Position numbers and translations under genes: made by a program
Notes under the pieces: model-generated
What the model saw: the letters and a program-made list of their open reading frames with translations, nothing else
Databases searched by the model: none
Told to the model about the DNA's origin: nothing
From: Janibacter melonis
GTDB lineage: Bacteria > Actinomycetota > Actinomycetes > Actinomycetales > Dermatophilaceae
Assembly: GCF_020567375.1 (NCBI RefSeq)
Contig: NZ_JAJBZM010000002.1
Coordinates: 1 to 64,000 of the forward strand
Direction of reading: 5' to 3'
Length of the DNA stretch: 64,000 nucleotides
Part shown: positions 9,084-17,865 of the stretch, piece after piece
Layout of the letters: the number at the start of each line of letters is the position of its first letter
Position numbering within the stretch: the first letter of the stretch is position 1

Positions 9084-10454
9084 GTGCGCGACCGCACCGA
9101 CTCTCGCACCCCGGAGCGGGTCGACCTGCTCGGGGTGGGGCTCGGCCCCTTCAACCTCGGGCTGGCGGCCCTCACCGAGCCGCTCGGCGCCGCGAGCACG
9201 GCCTTCGTCGAGGCCGACGCCGACTTCCGCTGGCACCCGGGGATGCTCATCGAGGGCTCGACGATCCAGCTGCCCTTCATGGCCGATCTCGTGACGCTCG
9301 CCGACCCGACCTCGCCGTACTCCTTCCTCGCCTACCTCAAGGCGTGCGGGCGGCTCTACTCCTTCTACATCCGCGAGGACCTCAACCCCCTTCGCGCCGA
9401 GTACGAGCGCTACTGCCGCTGGGTGAGCGACCAGCTGCAGACCCTCCACTACGGCGAGCTCGTCGTCGCCGTCGAGCGCGACGCCGAGGGCTTCGTCGTG
9501 ACGAGCGAGCGCGACGACGGAGCCCCCGTCGAGCGGCTCACCCGGCACCTCGCGCTGGGCATCGGCACCGAGCCGAGCTATCCCGCCGCCGCGGCCGGCA
9601 TCACCGGCACCGTCGTGCACAGCGGGCACTACCTCCAGCGCCGCGACGACCTCGCCGCGCTCGACCACGTCACCGTCGTCGGCTCCGGCCAGTCCGCCGC
9701 CGAGATCTACCACGACCTCCTCCAGCGGGCCGAGGGCACGGGCCGGCACGTCGCCTGGGTGACGCGCAGCCCCCGCTTCTTCCCCATGGAGTACACGAAG
9801 CTCACGCTCGAGATGACCTCGCCGGACTACGCGCGCTACCACCGCGAGCTGCCCGAGCCGGTCCGCGCCGGGCTGGCCCGCAGCCAGCGCCATCTCTACA
9901 AGGGGATCAGCAGCGCGCTCGTCGACGCCATCTACGACACCCTCTACCGGATCGAGGTCGAGCAGGGCGGCGTCGCGACGACGCTCGCCACCTCGAGCGA
10001 GCTGCGCGGCGGGCGCGACGAGGACGGGCGTACCGTGCTCGACCTGCACCACCTCGAGCAGGACCGCGGCTACACGCTGACGACCGACGCCGTCGTCCTC
10101 TCCACCGGGTACACCCCGCGGGTCCCCGCGATGCTCGACCCCGTGCTCGGGCACCTGCGCCGCGACGAGCGCGGCCGTCTCGTCACCGACGCCGCCTTCC
10201 GCGTCGACCTCGCCGAGCCCGACGCGCCCCACGGCCGCGTCTACATGCAGAACGGCGACGAGCACGTCCACTCGCTCATCGCCCCCGACCTCGGCATGGG
10301 CGCGTGGCGCAACTCCGTCATCCTCGCCGACCTGCTCGGCGAGGAGATCTACCCCGTCGAGCGCCGGATCGCCTTCCAGGACTTCGGCGTCCCCGCCGGG
10401 GCGGGCGCCCCCGCTCCCGCCCGCCCGGCCCGCCACCTCGAGGTGACCCGATGA
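9084..10454 (+). CDS. L-lysine/L-ornithine (or diamine) N-monooxygenase for siderophore synthesis
   Basis: A 456-aa flavin-dependent N-hydroxylating monooxygenase (IucD/PvdA/DesB family). Seen are the FAD site GVGLGPFNLGLAAL near the N terminus, the NADPH site VVGSGQSAAEIYHDL around residue 200, and the family LSTGYTP motif near 340. It produces the N-hydroxy amine from which hydroxamates are made. The GTG at 9084 is preceded by AGGAGG at ideal distance; the frame opens earlier inside the iron box. Whether lysine, ornithine or cadaverine is the substrate is not settled; no decarboxylase gene is in the window. Confidence 0.9.
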   Translation: MRDRTDSRTPERVDLLGVGLGPFNLGLAALTEPLGAASTAFVEADADFRWHPGMLIEGSTIQLPFMADLVTLADPTSPYSFLAYLKACGRLYSFYIREDLNPLRAEYERYCRWVSDQLQTLHYGELVVAVERDAEGFVVTSERDDGAPVERLTRHLALGIGTEPSYPAAAAGITGTVVHSGHYLQRRDDLAALDHVTVVGSGQSAAEIYHDLLQRAEGTGRHVAWVTRSPRFFPMEYTKLTLEMTSPDYARYHRELPEPVRAGLARSQRHLYKGISSALVDAIYDTLYRIEVEQGGVATTLATSSELRGGRDEDGRTVLDLHHLEQDRGYTLTTDAVVLSTGYTPRVPAMLDPVLGHLRRDERGRLVTDAAFRVDLAEPDAPHGRVYMQNGDEHVHSLIAPDLGMGAWRNSVILADLLGEEIYPVERRIAFQDFGVPAGAGAPAPARPARHLEVTR

Positions 10455-12844
10455 CCGCCACCCTCGAGACCACGACGACGAAGGGGGCGACGGTCACCCC
10501 TTCGCCCCGCCTGCGCCTGCCCTCGCCGATCGGCGAGATCACCATCCGCCCGCTCGACCTCGGGCTCGACGCCGACCGGCTGCACGCCTGGGTGACGACG
10601 CCACGGGCGCGCTACTGGCAGATGGAGGGCTGGAGCGCCGAGCAGGTGCGCGAGGCCTACGCGCAGATCGACGCCCGCGACGACCACGACGCATGGGTCG
10701 GCGAGGTCGACGGCCGCCCGACCTTCCTCGTCGAGACCTACGACCCGGCGGGCAGCGAGCTCGCCGACCTGCCCGAGATCGCCCGGGGCGATCTCGGCAT
10801 GCACGTCCTCGTCGCGCCTGCCGAGCACCCCGTGCCCGGCACGACGACCGAGGTGATGCGCGCGGTGATGGAGCTGTGCGTCGGGCCGCTCGGCGCGCTG
10901 CGCGTCGTCGTCGAGCCGGACGTGCGCAACGACGCGATCCACGCGAAGAACGCCCTCGCCGGCATCCGCGTGCAGCGGGCGGTCCCACTCGCGGGCAAGA
11001 CGGCGCTGCTCGGGGTCGTCACCGCGCACGAGTACCGCACGAGCGAGCTCGGGCGACGCACGCTGCTGGCCCACCTGCGGCCGGACGTCGCGGAGCGGGC
11101 CCACCGCCACGTCGCCGCGAAGGCGCTGGGCGAGCTGACGCACGAGCACCTCATCACCCCAGAGGTGGTCGAGGAGGTCGGTGGTCTCGAGGCTCGGGCG
11201 CAGGGCGCCCGTCGCACCTCGACCAGCGACCAGCGCTACGTCGTCACGACGCCGAGCGGGGCGCGGTGGAGCTTCGCCGCGACGCGGCACGCGCTCGAGC
11301 ACTGGCGGGTCGACCCGGCCTCGGTCGAGCACGACTCCGGCCCGGTCGACGCGCAGCTGCTCCTCAGCCAGCTCGCCCCCGTCCTCGGCATCCCCGAGCA
11401 CCTGCGCTCGGTCTACCTCGAGGAGATCGCCTCGACGATCGCCTCCTTGTGCCACAAGTGGACCCACCAGCGCCGCACGAGCGCCGAGCTCGTCGACGCC
11501 GACTTCCAGGACGTCGAGCAGGCGATGAGCGAGGGGCACCCGGCCTTCGTCGCGAACAACGGGCGGATCGGCTTCGGCGTGCTCGACCACGCCCGCTACG
11601 CCCCCGAGTCCGGTGCCCCGGTGCGCCTGGAGTGGCTCGCGGCCCGCCGCTCGCTGACCCACCTCGCGCTCGGCGGCGACCTCACCGAGGAGCGGCTCTA
11701 CCGCGAGGAGCTGGGCGAAGGGGTGATCGAAGGCTTCCGCGTGCACCTCACGGCGCTCGGGGAGGACCCCGACGACTACGTCTGGCTGCCGGTGCACCCG
11801 TGGCAGATGGAGCACAAGATCGCGGTGACCTTCGCGCCCGACCTCGCCCGGCGCGACCTCGTGCACCTCGGGGCCGGCGAGCAGCACTACCGGGCGCAGC
11901 AGTCGATCCGCACCTTCTACCCGCTGGAGCGGGAGAGCCGGTACGTGAAGACCGCCTGCGCGATCCAGAACATGGGTTTCCTGCGGGGGCTCTCGCCGGC
12001 GTACATGCGGGTCACCCCGGCGATCAACGCGTGGGTCCTCGACACCCTCGACGGCGACCCGGTGCTCGCGTCGTGCGGCTTCACCGTGCTGCCCGAGGTC
12101 GCCTCGATCGGCTACACCGGCGACGCCTACCACCAGCTCGGCACCCGCACCGCGCACACGAAGATGGTGGCCGCGCTGTGGCGCGACCACCCGGCTCCCC
12201 TGCTCGCCCCCGGCGAGCGGCTGGCGACCCTCGCCGGGACGCTGCACCGCGACCGCGAGGGGGTGTCGCTGCTCGGGGCGTGGATCCGCGCGAGCACGGT
12301 CGACCCGGAGCAGTGGGTGCGTGCGCTGCTGCGCGCGTACGTGCGCCCGGTCGTGCACTGCCTGCGGGTGCACCGCATGGCCTTCATGCCGCACAGCGAG
12401 AACCTCGTGCTCGTCCTCGGGCCGGACCACGTGCCGGCGCGCGCGATCATGAAGGACATCGGCGAAGAGGTCGCCTACCTCGGCTCGGGGCCGCTGCCCG
12501 AGGAGGTCGAGCGGGTGCGGATGGCCGACGACGTCGAGCTCACGGCGCAGTCCTTCTTCACCGACGTCATGGACGGCGTGCTGCGCTACGTCGCCGAGAT
12601 CCTCGCCGACGACGGGCTGCTCGACGGCGACGACTTCTGGGCGCTCGTGCGCGAGTGCGTCGCCGAGACGGTGCGCGACGGCGGCCCGGTGGCCGCCGAC
12701 CTCGCGCTGGACCGGGCGACCGTCGCCCACTCGTGCCTCAACCGGCTCCAGCTGCGCAACACCCTGCAGATGGTCGACCTCGCCGACCAGGCCTCGTCGC
12801 TCACCTACGTCGGCGAGCTCGTCAACCCGATCGCCGATGCCTGA
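10451..12844 (+). CDS. GNAT acyltransferase fused to IucA/IucC-type NIS siderophore synthetase
   Basis: A 797-aa fusion. Residues about 30-215 are an IucB/DesC-like GNAT acyltransferase (GDLGMHVLVAP, VVEPDVRNDAIHAKN) that would acylate the hydroxylamine. Residues about 260-780 are an NRPS-independent siderophore (NIS) synthetase with LPVHPWQMEHKI, the KTACAIQNMGFLRG stretch and the C-terminal HSENLVLVLG region, which forms amide bonds using ATP. The linker (about residues 244-259) is encoded by one copy of the dispersed palindromic repeat, in frame. The gene overlaps both neighbours (ATGA upstream, 8 bases downstream), indicating translational coupling. Confidence 0.9.
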   Translation: MTATLETTTTKGATVTPSPRLRLPSPIGEITIRPLDLGLDADRLHAWVTTPRARYWQMEGWSAEQVREAYAQIDARDDHDAWVGEVDGRPTFLVETYDPAGSELADLPEIARGDLGMHVLVAPAEHPVPGTTTEVMRAVMELCVGPLGALRVVVEPDVRNDAIHAKNALAGIRVQRAVPLAGKTALLGVVTAHEYRTSELGRRTLLAHLRPDVAERAHRHVAAKALGELTHEHLITPEVVEEVGGLEARAQGARRTSTSDQRYVVTTPSGARWSFAATRHALEHWRVDPASVEHDSGPVDAQLLLSQLAPVLGIPEHLRSVYLEEIASTIASLCHKWTHQRRTSAELVDADFQDVEQAMSEGHPAFVANNGRIGFGVLDHARYAPESGAPVRLEWLAARRSLTHLALGGDLTEERLYREELGEGVIEGFRVHLTALGEDPDDYVWLPVHPWQMEHKIAVTFAPDLARRDLVHLGAGEQHYRAQQSIRTFYPLERESRYVKTACAIQNMGFLRGLSPAYMRVTPAINAWVLDTLDGDPVLASCGFTVLPEVASIGYTGDAYHQLGTRTAHTKMVAALWRDHPAPLLAPGERLATLAGTLHRDREGVSLLGAWIRASTVDPEQWVRALLRAYVRPVVHCLRVHRMAFMPHSENLVLVLGPDHVPARAIMKDIGEEVAYLGSGPLPEEVERVRMADDVELTAQSFFTDVMDGVLRYVAEILADDGLLDGDDFWALVRECVAETVRDGGPVAADLALDRATVAHSCLNRLQLRNTLQMVDLADQASSLTYVGELVNPIADA
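11181..11227 (-). repeat. Dispersed palindromic repeat, copy A, inside the synthetase gene
   Basis: Read on the reverse strand this 47-base segment starts GCTGGTCGAGGTGCGACG and ends GAGCCTCGAGACCAC, the same ends as copies B and D. It lies in frame in the linker between the GNAT and NIS domains and contributes the residues GGLEARAQGARRTST. Confidence 0.8.
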
Positions 12845-15356
12845 GGTCACGCCGGCGCTCGTCGCCTCGGGCCCCCGGTGGCGGGTCGAGCACGACGAGC
12901 ACGGCATCGCCCGGTGCGTCGGGAGAGGGCTCGACGACCTCGCGTACGCCCAGGGCTGGGCGTGCGCGCACGACCGGGCCTGGCAGGTCGAGACCGACCG
13001 GCGCCGCAGCGTCGGCGGGCTCGCCGACTGGCTGGGCGACGAGTCGAGCCGACCCGTCGACGAGCTCGCCTCCCGGGCACGGCTCGACGCGCTCGCGCTG
13101 CGCTGCTGGGCGCGGCTGCTCGAGGAGGAGCCCGAGGTCGCGGCCTGGTTGCAGGCCTACGTCGACGGCGTCAACGACGGCATGCAGATCGGTGCGGCCC
13201 GCTCCCCCGAGATGGCCGCCGCCCGGGTGCAGCCCGGGCGGTGGGCGCCGTGGTCGCCGATCGGGGTCCTCCTCGTCAACCACGTCCTCTTCGGCAGCTA
13301 CCCCCACGAGCTGTGGCGCGAGCACGTCGAGGGCGTGCTCGGCGAGCGGTGGGCCGACGTCCTCGCGCCGACCCACGGTCACCCGGCCCTGTCGGGCAGC
13401 AACGCGTGGGCGGTGACGCCGTCGCGCAGCGCGACCGGTGCCCCGCTGCTCGCGGCCGACCCGCACCGGCTGCTCGAGTGCCCGGGCATCTACCAGCAGG
13501 TGCATCTCGTCGCCGAGGACGACGGGGTCGACGTGCTCGGCCTCGCCTTCCCCGGCGTGCCCGGCGTGCCCCACTTCGGGCACACGGGCGACGTCGCGTG
13601 GGTCATCACCAACGCGATGGCGCACTACCAGGAGCTCGTCGACGACGGGCCCCAGGTGGACGAGGCCACGGACGGGCCGGTCGTGCTCGACCCCGTGGCC
13701 GGGCGGCCCGCACGTCGGCTCCGGACTCCCGCGTGGGTGGGTTCGCGGGTCGGCGTGCGGGCCTGGCGCGACCTGCTGGTCGCCCACGACGTCGAGGACG
13801 TCGACGCCGCGCTCGAGCACTGGGTCGAGCCGGTCAACGCCGTGCTCGTCGCCGACAGCACGGGGCGGGTGCTCGAGCGGGTCGCCGGGCTGACCGCCGC
13901 GGGGCCGACGACGCGGACCACCCGCGTCGTGCCCGACGGGTCGGTCGCCGTGCACGCGAACCACGCGAGCGCGCTCACCGCCCCGTGGGGCCGGGCCTTC
14001 GCGCCCGACCACCGGGCGCGACGGGTCGAGAGCCTCCTCGAGCCGCACGACCAGGTCACCCTCGACGACTGCGCACAGATCCAGCGGGACGCGGTGAGCG
14101 GGTCGTGGCCCGTCCTGCGCGGGCTGCTCGCCCGCCCGGTCGTCGGGCGTGGCCTCGACCCGGCCGCGGCGCAGGTCCGGGAGGAGCTGCTCGGCTTCGA
14201 CGGCGCGATGGTCGCGGCGAGCGAAGGGGCGGCGCTCGCCGCCCGCTTCCGCCTCCACCTCGCGCAGGCCGTCCTCGACGACCCGGCGCTGCTCCCCCTT
14301 CGCCCCGGGACGGGTCTGCCCGATCTCTACGCGCCGTGGACCGACCCGCTCGCCCGGGTGACGACGAGCCTGGAGCGCGTCGTCGAGCGCGGCGAGGGGC
14401 TGGGCCTCGCGCTCGAGCCGGCGACCCGGGCGGCCCTGCACGCGGTGGCCGCGGAGGGTCGGCCGGCGACGTGGGGCGAGCTGCACCGGGTGCTCCCGCT
14501 CGTGCCGCCGGGCTCCACGACCCCGCAGCTGCGGACCCCGGTGAGCGGGGCCGACGACGCGGTGTGCGCGACGAGCACCCACACCGGCACCGGGCACGAC
14601 GTCGTCCGCGGACCCGCCGCCCGGGTGCTGTGGGACCTCGGCGACCGCTCGCGCAGCCGGTGGGTCGTCCCCTTCGGCGCCGACGGGGTGCTCGACGCCC
14701 CTCATGCCCTCGACCAGGCCCCGCTGTGGGCCGCCGGCACCACCCTCCCCGTCCCGACAGGAGACCCGATGACCGTGACCATCCCGCTGCCCGGGGGCGC
14801 CGCTGCGAGCGCCCGTCTGCTCGACCCGCGTGGTGACGCCGCGCTCGTGCACCGGTGGGTGACGCAGCCGCGGGGGCGCTTCTGGGGCATGGGCGACCAG
14901 AGCGTCGAGGAGGTCGCGCAGACCTACGAGTACGTCGCGTCGCTGCCCGCGCACGACGCGTACCTCGTGCACGTCGACGACCGGCCGTGCGCGCTCGTGC
15001 AGCTCTACGACCCGGCGCAGGACCCCCTCGGCGAGGTCGTCGAGGTGCGCGAAGGGGACCTCGGCCTCCACCTCTTCGTCGGGCCGGGGGCGGTCGGCGT
15101 CGCGGGGCTGGACCGGACCGAGACGGCGATGATCGCCGCGATGCGGCTCGCCTTCGGGCGTGACGGGGTGCGGCGGGTGGTCGCCGAGCCCGACGAGCGG
15201 AACGTCGCGATGATGCGCCGGCTGGCGCAGGCCGGGGCAGACATCGGCGAGCGGATCCGCGTGCACGACAAGGACGCTCGCTACGTCGTGCTCGACCGCG
15301 AAGCCTTCGAGCGGGCGGAGGCGCGGGTCCTGGCGGCGTCGGTGGCGCGGGTCTGA
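12837..15356 (+). CDS. Penicillin acylase-family amidase fused to a second GNAT acyltransferase
   Basis: An 839-aa open frame. Residues about 1-640 are a penicillin acylase/PvdQ-type Ntn-hydrolase: an alpha-like region, then GSNAWAV with Ser188 as the expected autocatalytic nucleophile, LLAADPH, and HTGDVAWVITNAM. No signal peptide precedes it, unlike periplasmic or secreted acylases. Residues about 645-839 are a GNAT domain clearly related to the one in the preceding gene (HRWVTQPRGRFWGM, REGDLGLHLFVGP, VAEPDERN). An internal ATG at 14769 with its own ribosome site could also give a free GNAT. The start overlaps the synthetase stop by 8 bases. Role in siderophore trimming or editing is inference. 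Confidence 0.85.
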   Translation: MPEVTPALVASGPRWRVEHDEHGIARCVGRGLDDLAYAQGWACAHDRAWQVETDRRRSVGGLADWLGDESSRPVDELASRARLDALALRCWARLLEEEPEVAAWLQAYVDGVNDGMQIGAARSPEMAAARVQPGRWAPWSPIGVLLVNHVLFGSYPHELWREHVEGVLGERWADVLAPTHGHPALSGSNAWAVTPSRSATGAPLLAADPHRLLECPGIYQQVHLVAEDDGVDVLGLAFPGVPGVPHFGHTGDVAWVITNAMAHYQELVDDGPQVDEATDGPVVLDPVAGRPARRLRTPAWVGSRVGVRAWRDLLVAHDVEDVDAALEHWVEPVNAVLVADSTGRVLERVAGLTAAGPTTRTTRVVPDGSVAVHANHASALTAPWGRAFAPDHRARRVESLLEPHDQVTLDDCAQIQRDAVSGSWPVLRGLLARPVVGRGLDPAAAQVREELLGFDGAMVAASEGAALAARFRLHLAQAVLDDPALLPLRPGTGLPDLYAPWTDPLARVTTSLERVVERGEGLGLALEPATRAALHAVAAEGRPATWGELHRVLPLVPPGSTTPQLRTPVSGADDAVCATSTHTGTGHDVVRGPAARVLWDLGDRSRSRWVVPFGADGVLDAPHALDQAPLWAAGTTLPVPTGDPMTVTIPLPGGAAASARLLDPRGDAALVHRWVTQPRGRFWGMGDQSVEEVAQTYEYVASLPAHDAYLVHVDDRPCALVQLYDPAQDPLGEVVEVREGDLGLHLFVGPGAVGVAGLDRTETAMIAAMRLAFGRDGVRRVVAEPDERNVAMMRRLAQAGADIGERIRVHDKDARYVVLDREAFERAEARVLAASVARV
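14759..14771 (+). promoter_or_regulatory. Internal ribosome site and ATG before the second GNAT domain
   Basis: AGGAG at 14759-14763 stands five bases before an in-frame ATG at 14769. Starting there would yield a separate 195-aa acyltransferase without any stop codon ending the acylase part. It may be a relic of gene fusion or a live internal start. Confidence 0.55.
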
Positions 15357-15487
15357 GGGCGACCGCCCGGCGCAGGACCATGCCGGACGACCCGTGTCGT
15401 GAGGCGGCGGGGCGGTGACCTGGGCATACTGCTGCCATCTCGCACCGGCGACGCCACGTCCGGTGCCTGCAGGGGAGGTACCACCCG

Positions 15488-16519
15488 ATGCGCGCTGCCC
15501 ACCGCACCGCTCTCGCCGTCGCCGCTGTCTCGCTCGGGCTCGCCACGCCCGTGCTCGCGAGCCCGGCCCTCGCCGCGGCCGGAGGTGCGCTGTGCGAGCC
15601 CGGCACGACCGTGACGATCACCAGCGCCGCCGACGCCGCGACGACCGATGCCGTGCGCGACGCCCTCGTCGCCCGGGGGCTGGCCCCGGCGGCGTCCGGG
15701 GGCGCGCTCACCGCGACCCTCGCGCCGGCCGACACGCTCGTCGCCGGGGGGTCGCCGTCGGTCATGGCGCTTGCGCTCCACGCCGGCGAGCTCGACCCGG
15801 CCGCGGCCGTCGAGGGCTCGGACTGGGCGCCCATCGGTCTGACCGGTGGAGGCGCGGCGACCGAGTCGCTGCTCACGCAGGCATGCGGTGCGCCCGAGGT
15901 GCCCGCGGTCGAGGCGCAGGCGCCGGCTCAGGCGCCGGCGCCGGCTGCTGACGCGGCGCCGGCTGCTGACGCGGCTCCGGCTGCTGACGCGGCTCCGGCC
16001 GCCGCACCCGTGGCCGCTCCCGCCGAGGCCCCGGTGGCCGCGCAGCAGCAGGCGCCCGCCGCAGCACCGCAGGTGGCAGCCCCGAAGGCTGCCGCTCCCC
16101 AGGCCGCGCCGAAGTCCGTGCCTCGGGCCGCGACGAAGGCTGCGGCACCGAAGGCCGCCGCACCCAAGGCGGTCCCCGCGGCCAAGGCTGCGCCCGCGAA
16201 GCCCGTCGCTGCAGCACCGAAGGTCGCCGTGCCGGCGGTCGGTCCGAACGACAAGGACTGCCGCGACTTCGGCTCGCAGGCCGAGGCGCAGGCGTACTAC
16301 GTCAGCAAGGGTGGCCCGACCGCCGACCCGGACGGTCTGGACGCGGACCGCGACGCGGTCGCGTGCGAGACGTGGGACTACGGTTCGTCCGACCGCAACG
16401 GAGCGATGCTCATCGACAGCGGCTTCGGCGACCAGGCCGACCTCCTCGGTCTGCTCGGCGGCAGTCTCCTCGTCGCCGCCGGTGTCGGCTGCGCCCTGCG
16501 GATCCGCCGCGTCGCCTGA
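15488..16519 (+). CDS. Secreted Ala/Pro-rich protein with excalibur domain
   Basis: A 343-aa exported protein: Sec signal peptide (about 1-30, ending LASPALAAAG), a globular N-terminal part (about 35-135), a low-complexity Ala/Pro/Lys linker (about 140-250) with a tandem PAADA segment, an excalibur calcium-binding domain (DCRDFGSQAEAQAYY ... DLDADRDAVACE-like, about 255-297), and a C-terminal hydrophobic segment followed by RIRR. It is likely cell-wall associated. There is no LPXTG before the terminal helix although a sortase gene follows. GGGGAGG precedes the ATG. Confidence 0.85.
   Translation: MRAAHRTALAVAAVSLGLATPVLASPALAAAGGALCEPGTTVTITSAADAATTDAVRDALVARGLAPAASGGALTATLAPADTLVAGGSPSVMALALHAGELDPAAAVEGSDWAPIGLTGGGAATESLLTQACGAPEVPAVEAQAPAQAPAPAADAAPAADAAPAADAAPAAAPVAAPAEAPVAAQQQAPAAAPQVAAPKAAAPQAAPKSVPRAATKAAAPKAAAPKAVPAAKAAPAKPVAAAPKVAVPAVGPNDKDCRDFGSQAEAQAYYVSKGGPTADPDGLDADRDAVACETWDYGSSDRNGAMLIDSGFGDQADLLGLLGGSLLVAAGVGCALRIRRVA
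15944..15997 (+). repeat. 18-bp tandem repeat, three units, in the Ala-rich linker
   Basis: Three consecutive 18-base units (GCTGCTGACGCGGCTCCG, first unit with one base changed) encode AADAAP repeats. Such units can expand or contract and change linker length. Confidence 0.85.
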
Positions 16520-16561
16520 CCCGCCGCTGATCCCCCTTCGACCGCTCGTGACGGCACCCGC

Positions 16562-17248
16562 GTGAGCCCGGACGCGAAGCGGGCCACCCTGCTCACCCTC
16601 GCCGTCGCGCTCGTGAGCGTCGGCGGGCTCGTCATCTGGATGTCCCTGCGCACCGAGCCGCCGGTGGCCGCGCTGAGGCCGAGCGAGACGTACGTCGTCG
16701 CCGAGCCGACGCCCGACCCGGTGACCGCGGCGCCGGTCGAGCCGATCCCGGACGACTCGTCCTCGAGCGCGCCGGCAGACCCGGTCGGGCAGATGGACCC
16801 CGACGACATGGGGCCGGACCGGCTCTACGTGCCGGCTCTGCGGATCTACGCGAGCCTGGCGCCGGTGCGCTTCAGCGGAGGTCGGCTCACGGTGCCGGAC
16901 CAGCCGTGGCGGGTGGGCATCGACACCGAGTCGGCGGGCCTGACCGCCGGTGAGGGCACGACGCTGCTCGCCGGTCACGTCGACCTCGGCGGCACCCCCG
17001 GGGCGCTGTCGCCGCTGGCGCAGATGCCGGTCGGCGCGCGCGTCTACGTCACCGACGAGCAGGGCCGGCGCAGCGACTTCGTCGTGTCCTCGCTGCAGCA
17101 GTACTCGAAGGTCGCCCTCCCCCGCGAGATCTTCGCGACCGACGGCACCCGCCAGCTCGCGCTCGTCACGTGCGGCGGCCCGGTGATCTCCGACGGCATG
17201 GAGCGCCACTACCGCGACAACGTCGTCGTCACCGCCCTCCCCGTCTGA
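16562..17248 (+). CDS. Class F-type sortase
   Basis: A 228-aa membrane-anchored transpeptidase: one N-terminal membrane helix (about 8-28), a Pro/Ser/Asp-rich stalk, and a sortase domain from about residue 85. The catalytic residues are all present: His139 in LAGHVD, Cys204 in LVTCGG, Arg218 in YRDN. The GTG start follows the excalibur gene by 42 bases, so they form an operon. Substrates are probably encoded elsewhere, since the neighbour lacks a visible LPXTG. Confidence 0.9.
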   Translation: MSPDAKRATLLTLAVALVSVGGLVIWMSLRTEPPVAALRPSETYVVAEPTPDPVTAAPVEPIPDDSSSSAPADPVGQMDPDDMGPDRLYVPALRIYASLAPVRFSGGRLTVPDQPWRVGIDTESAGLTAGEGTTLLAGHVDLGGTPGALSPLAQMPVGARVYVTDEQGRRSDFVVSSLQQYSKVALPREIFATDGTRQLALVTCGGPVISDGMERHYRDNVVVTALPV

Positions 17249-17296
17249 CTGCTTCTGGTGGCTGAGGTGCGAGGACGCTCAGCGCCCGAGCTTGTT

Positions 17297-17342
17297 GCTG
17301 GTCGAGGTGCGAGGGCCGCCAGGCCCGAGCCTCGAGACCACC
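17297..17342 (+). repeat. Dispersed palindromic repeat, copy B
   Basis: It starts GCTGGTCGAGGTGCGAG and ends GAGCCTCGAGACCACC, with the variable centre GGCCGCCAGGCCC. A partial second copy (GTGGCTGAGGTGCGAGGA) precedes it at 17257-17291. The pair fills the gap between the sortase and SRPBCC genes, which converge here, so it may also serve as terminator. Confidence 0.8.
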
Positions 17343-17358
17343 ACCACCCGCCGAGCGG

Positions 17359-17829
17359 TCACCCCTTCGCCCGCTCCTCCGCGAGCGCCTTCAGCTGCAC
17401 GAGCCCGCGCTCGAAGTCGCCGCCGAGCTTGTCGTCGAGACGCAGGACCTTCGCGAAGACCTGGCCCGCGACGCTCCGAGTGCCGCGCATCGTCCACGTC
17501 ACGTCGGTGCCGCCCTGGGCGGACGGGACGAGCGCGAAGGTCACCTGGTTCGTCGCCTTGAAGGGCTTGAGGAAGGCGAGGTCGACGTCGACCTGCTGCG
17601 GGGTCGAGCTCGTGACGGTCATCGAGCCCTGACCGGCCTTGGCGTTGCCGCGCCACTCGTAGCGCGCGCCGGTCCCGCGCTCGGCACGGGAGTACGTGCG
17701 CTGCAGATCGGGGTCGCTGCCCTCCCAGGGCGACCACGCGACCCACTCGTGGAAGTCGTCGACGCACGCGCGGACGACCTCCGGGTCCGCGGCGACGTGG
17801 GTGGAGCGCGAGATGACGAAGTCGGCCAT
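17359..17829 (-). CDS. SRPBCC-family (polyketide cyclase/START-like) protein
   Basis: A 156-aa protein with the START-like helix-grip pattern: VISRSTHVAADPEVVRAC at the N terminus, DFHEWVAWSPW, a central beta series (ATNQVTFAL, TDVTWTMRG) and a long C-terminal amphipathic helix (DFERGLVQLKALAEE). Such proteins bind small hydrophobic ligands; no specific role can be assigned. The ATG at 17829 starts directly before the conserved first strand. Confidence 0.8.
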   Translation of the reverse strand: MADFVISRSTHVAADPEVVRACVDDFHEWVAWSPWEGSDPDLQRTYSRAERGTGARYEWRGNAKAGQGSMTVTSSTPQQVDVDLAFLKPFKATNQVTFALVPSAQGGTDVTWTMRGTRSVAGQVFAKVLRLDDKLGGDFERGLVQLKALAEERAKG

Positions 17830-17865
17830 GGGCCGATCGTAGGACCGCGGTGGCACGCTGGTCAG

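Noticed and set aside
15901-16220. CRISPR-like repeats in the Ala/Pro-rich segment
   Set aside because: The repeats are an 18-bp coding tandem array without spacers, in frame within the excalibur protein.
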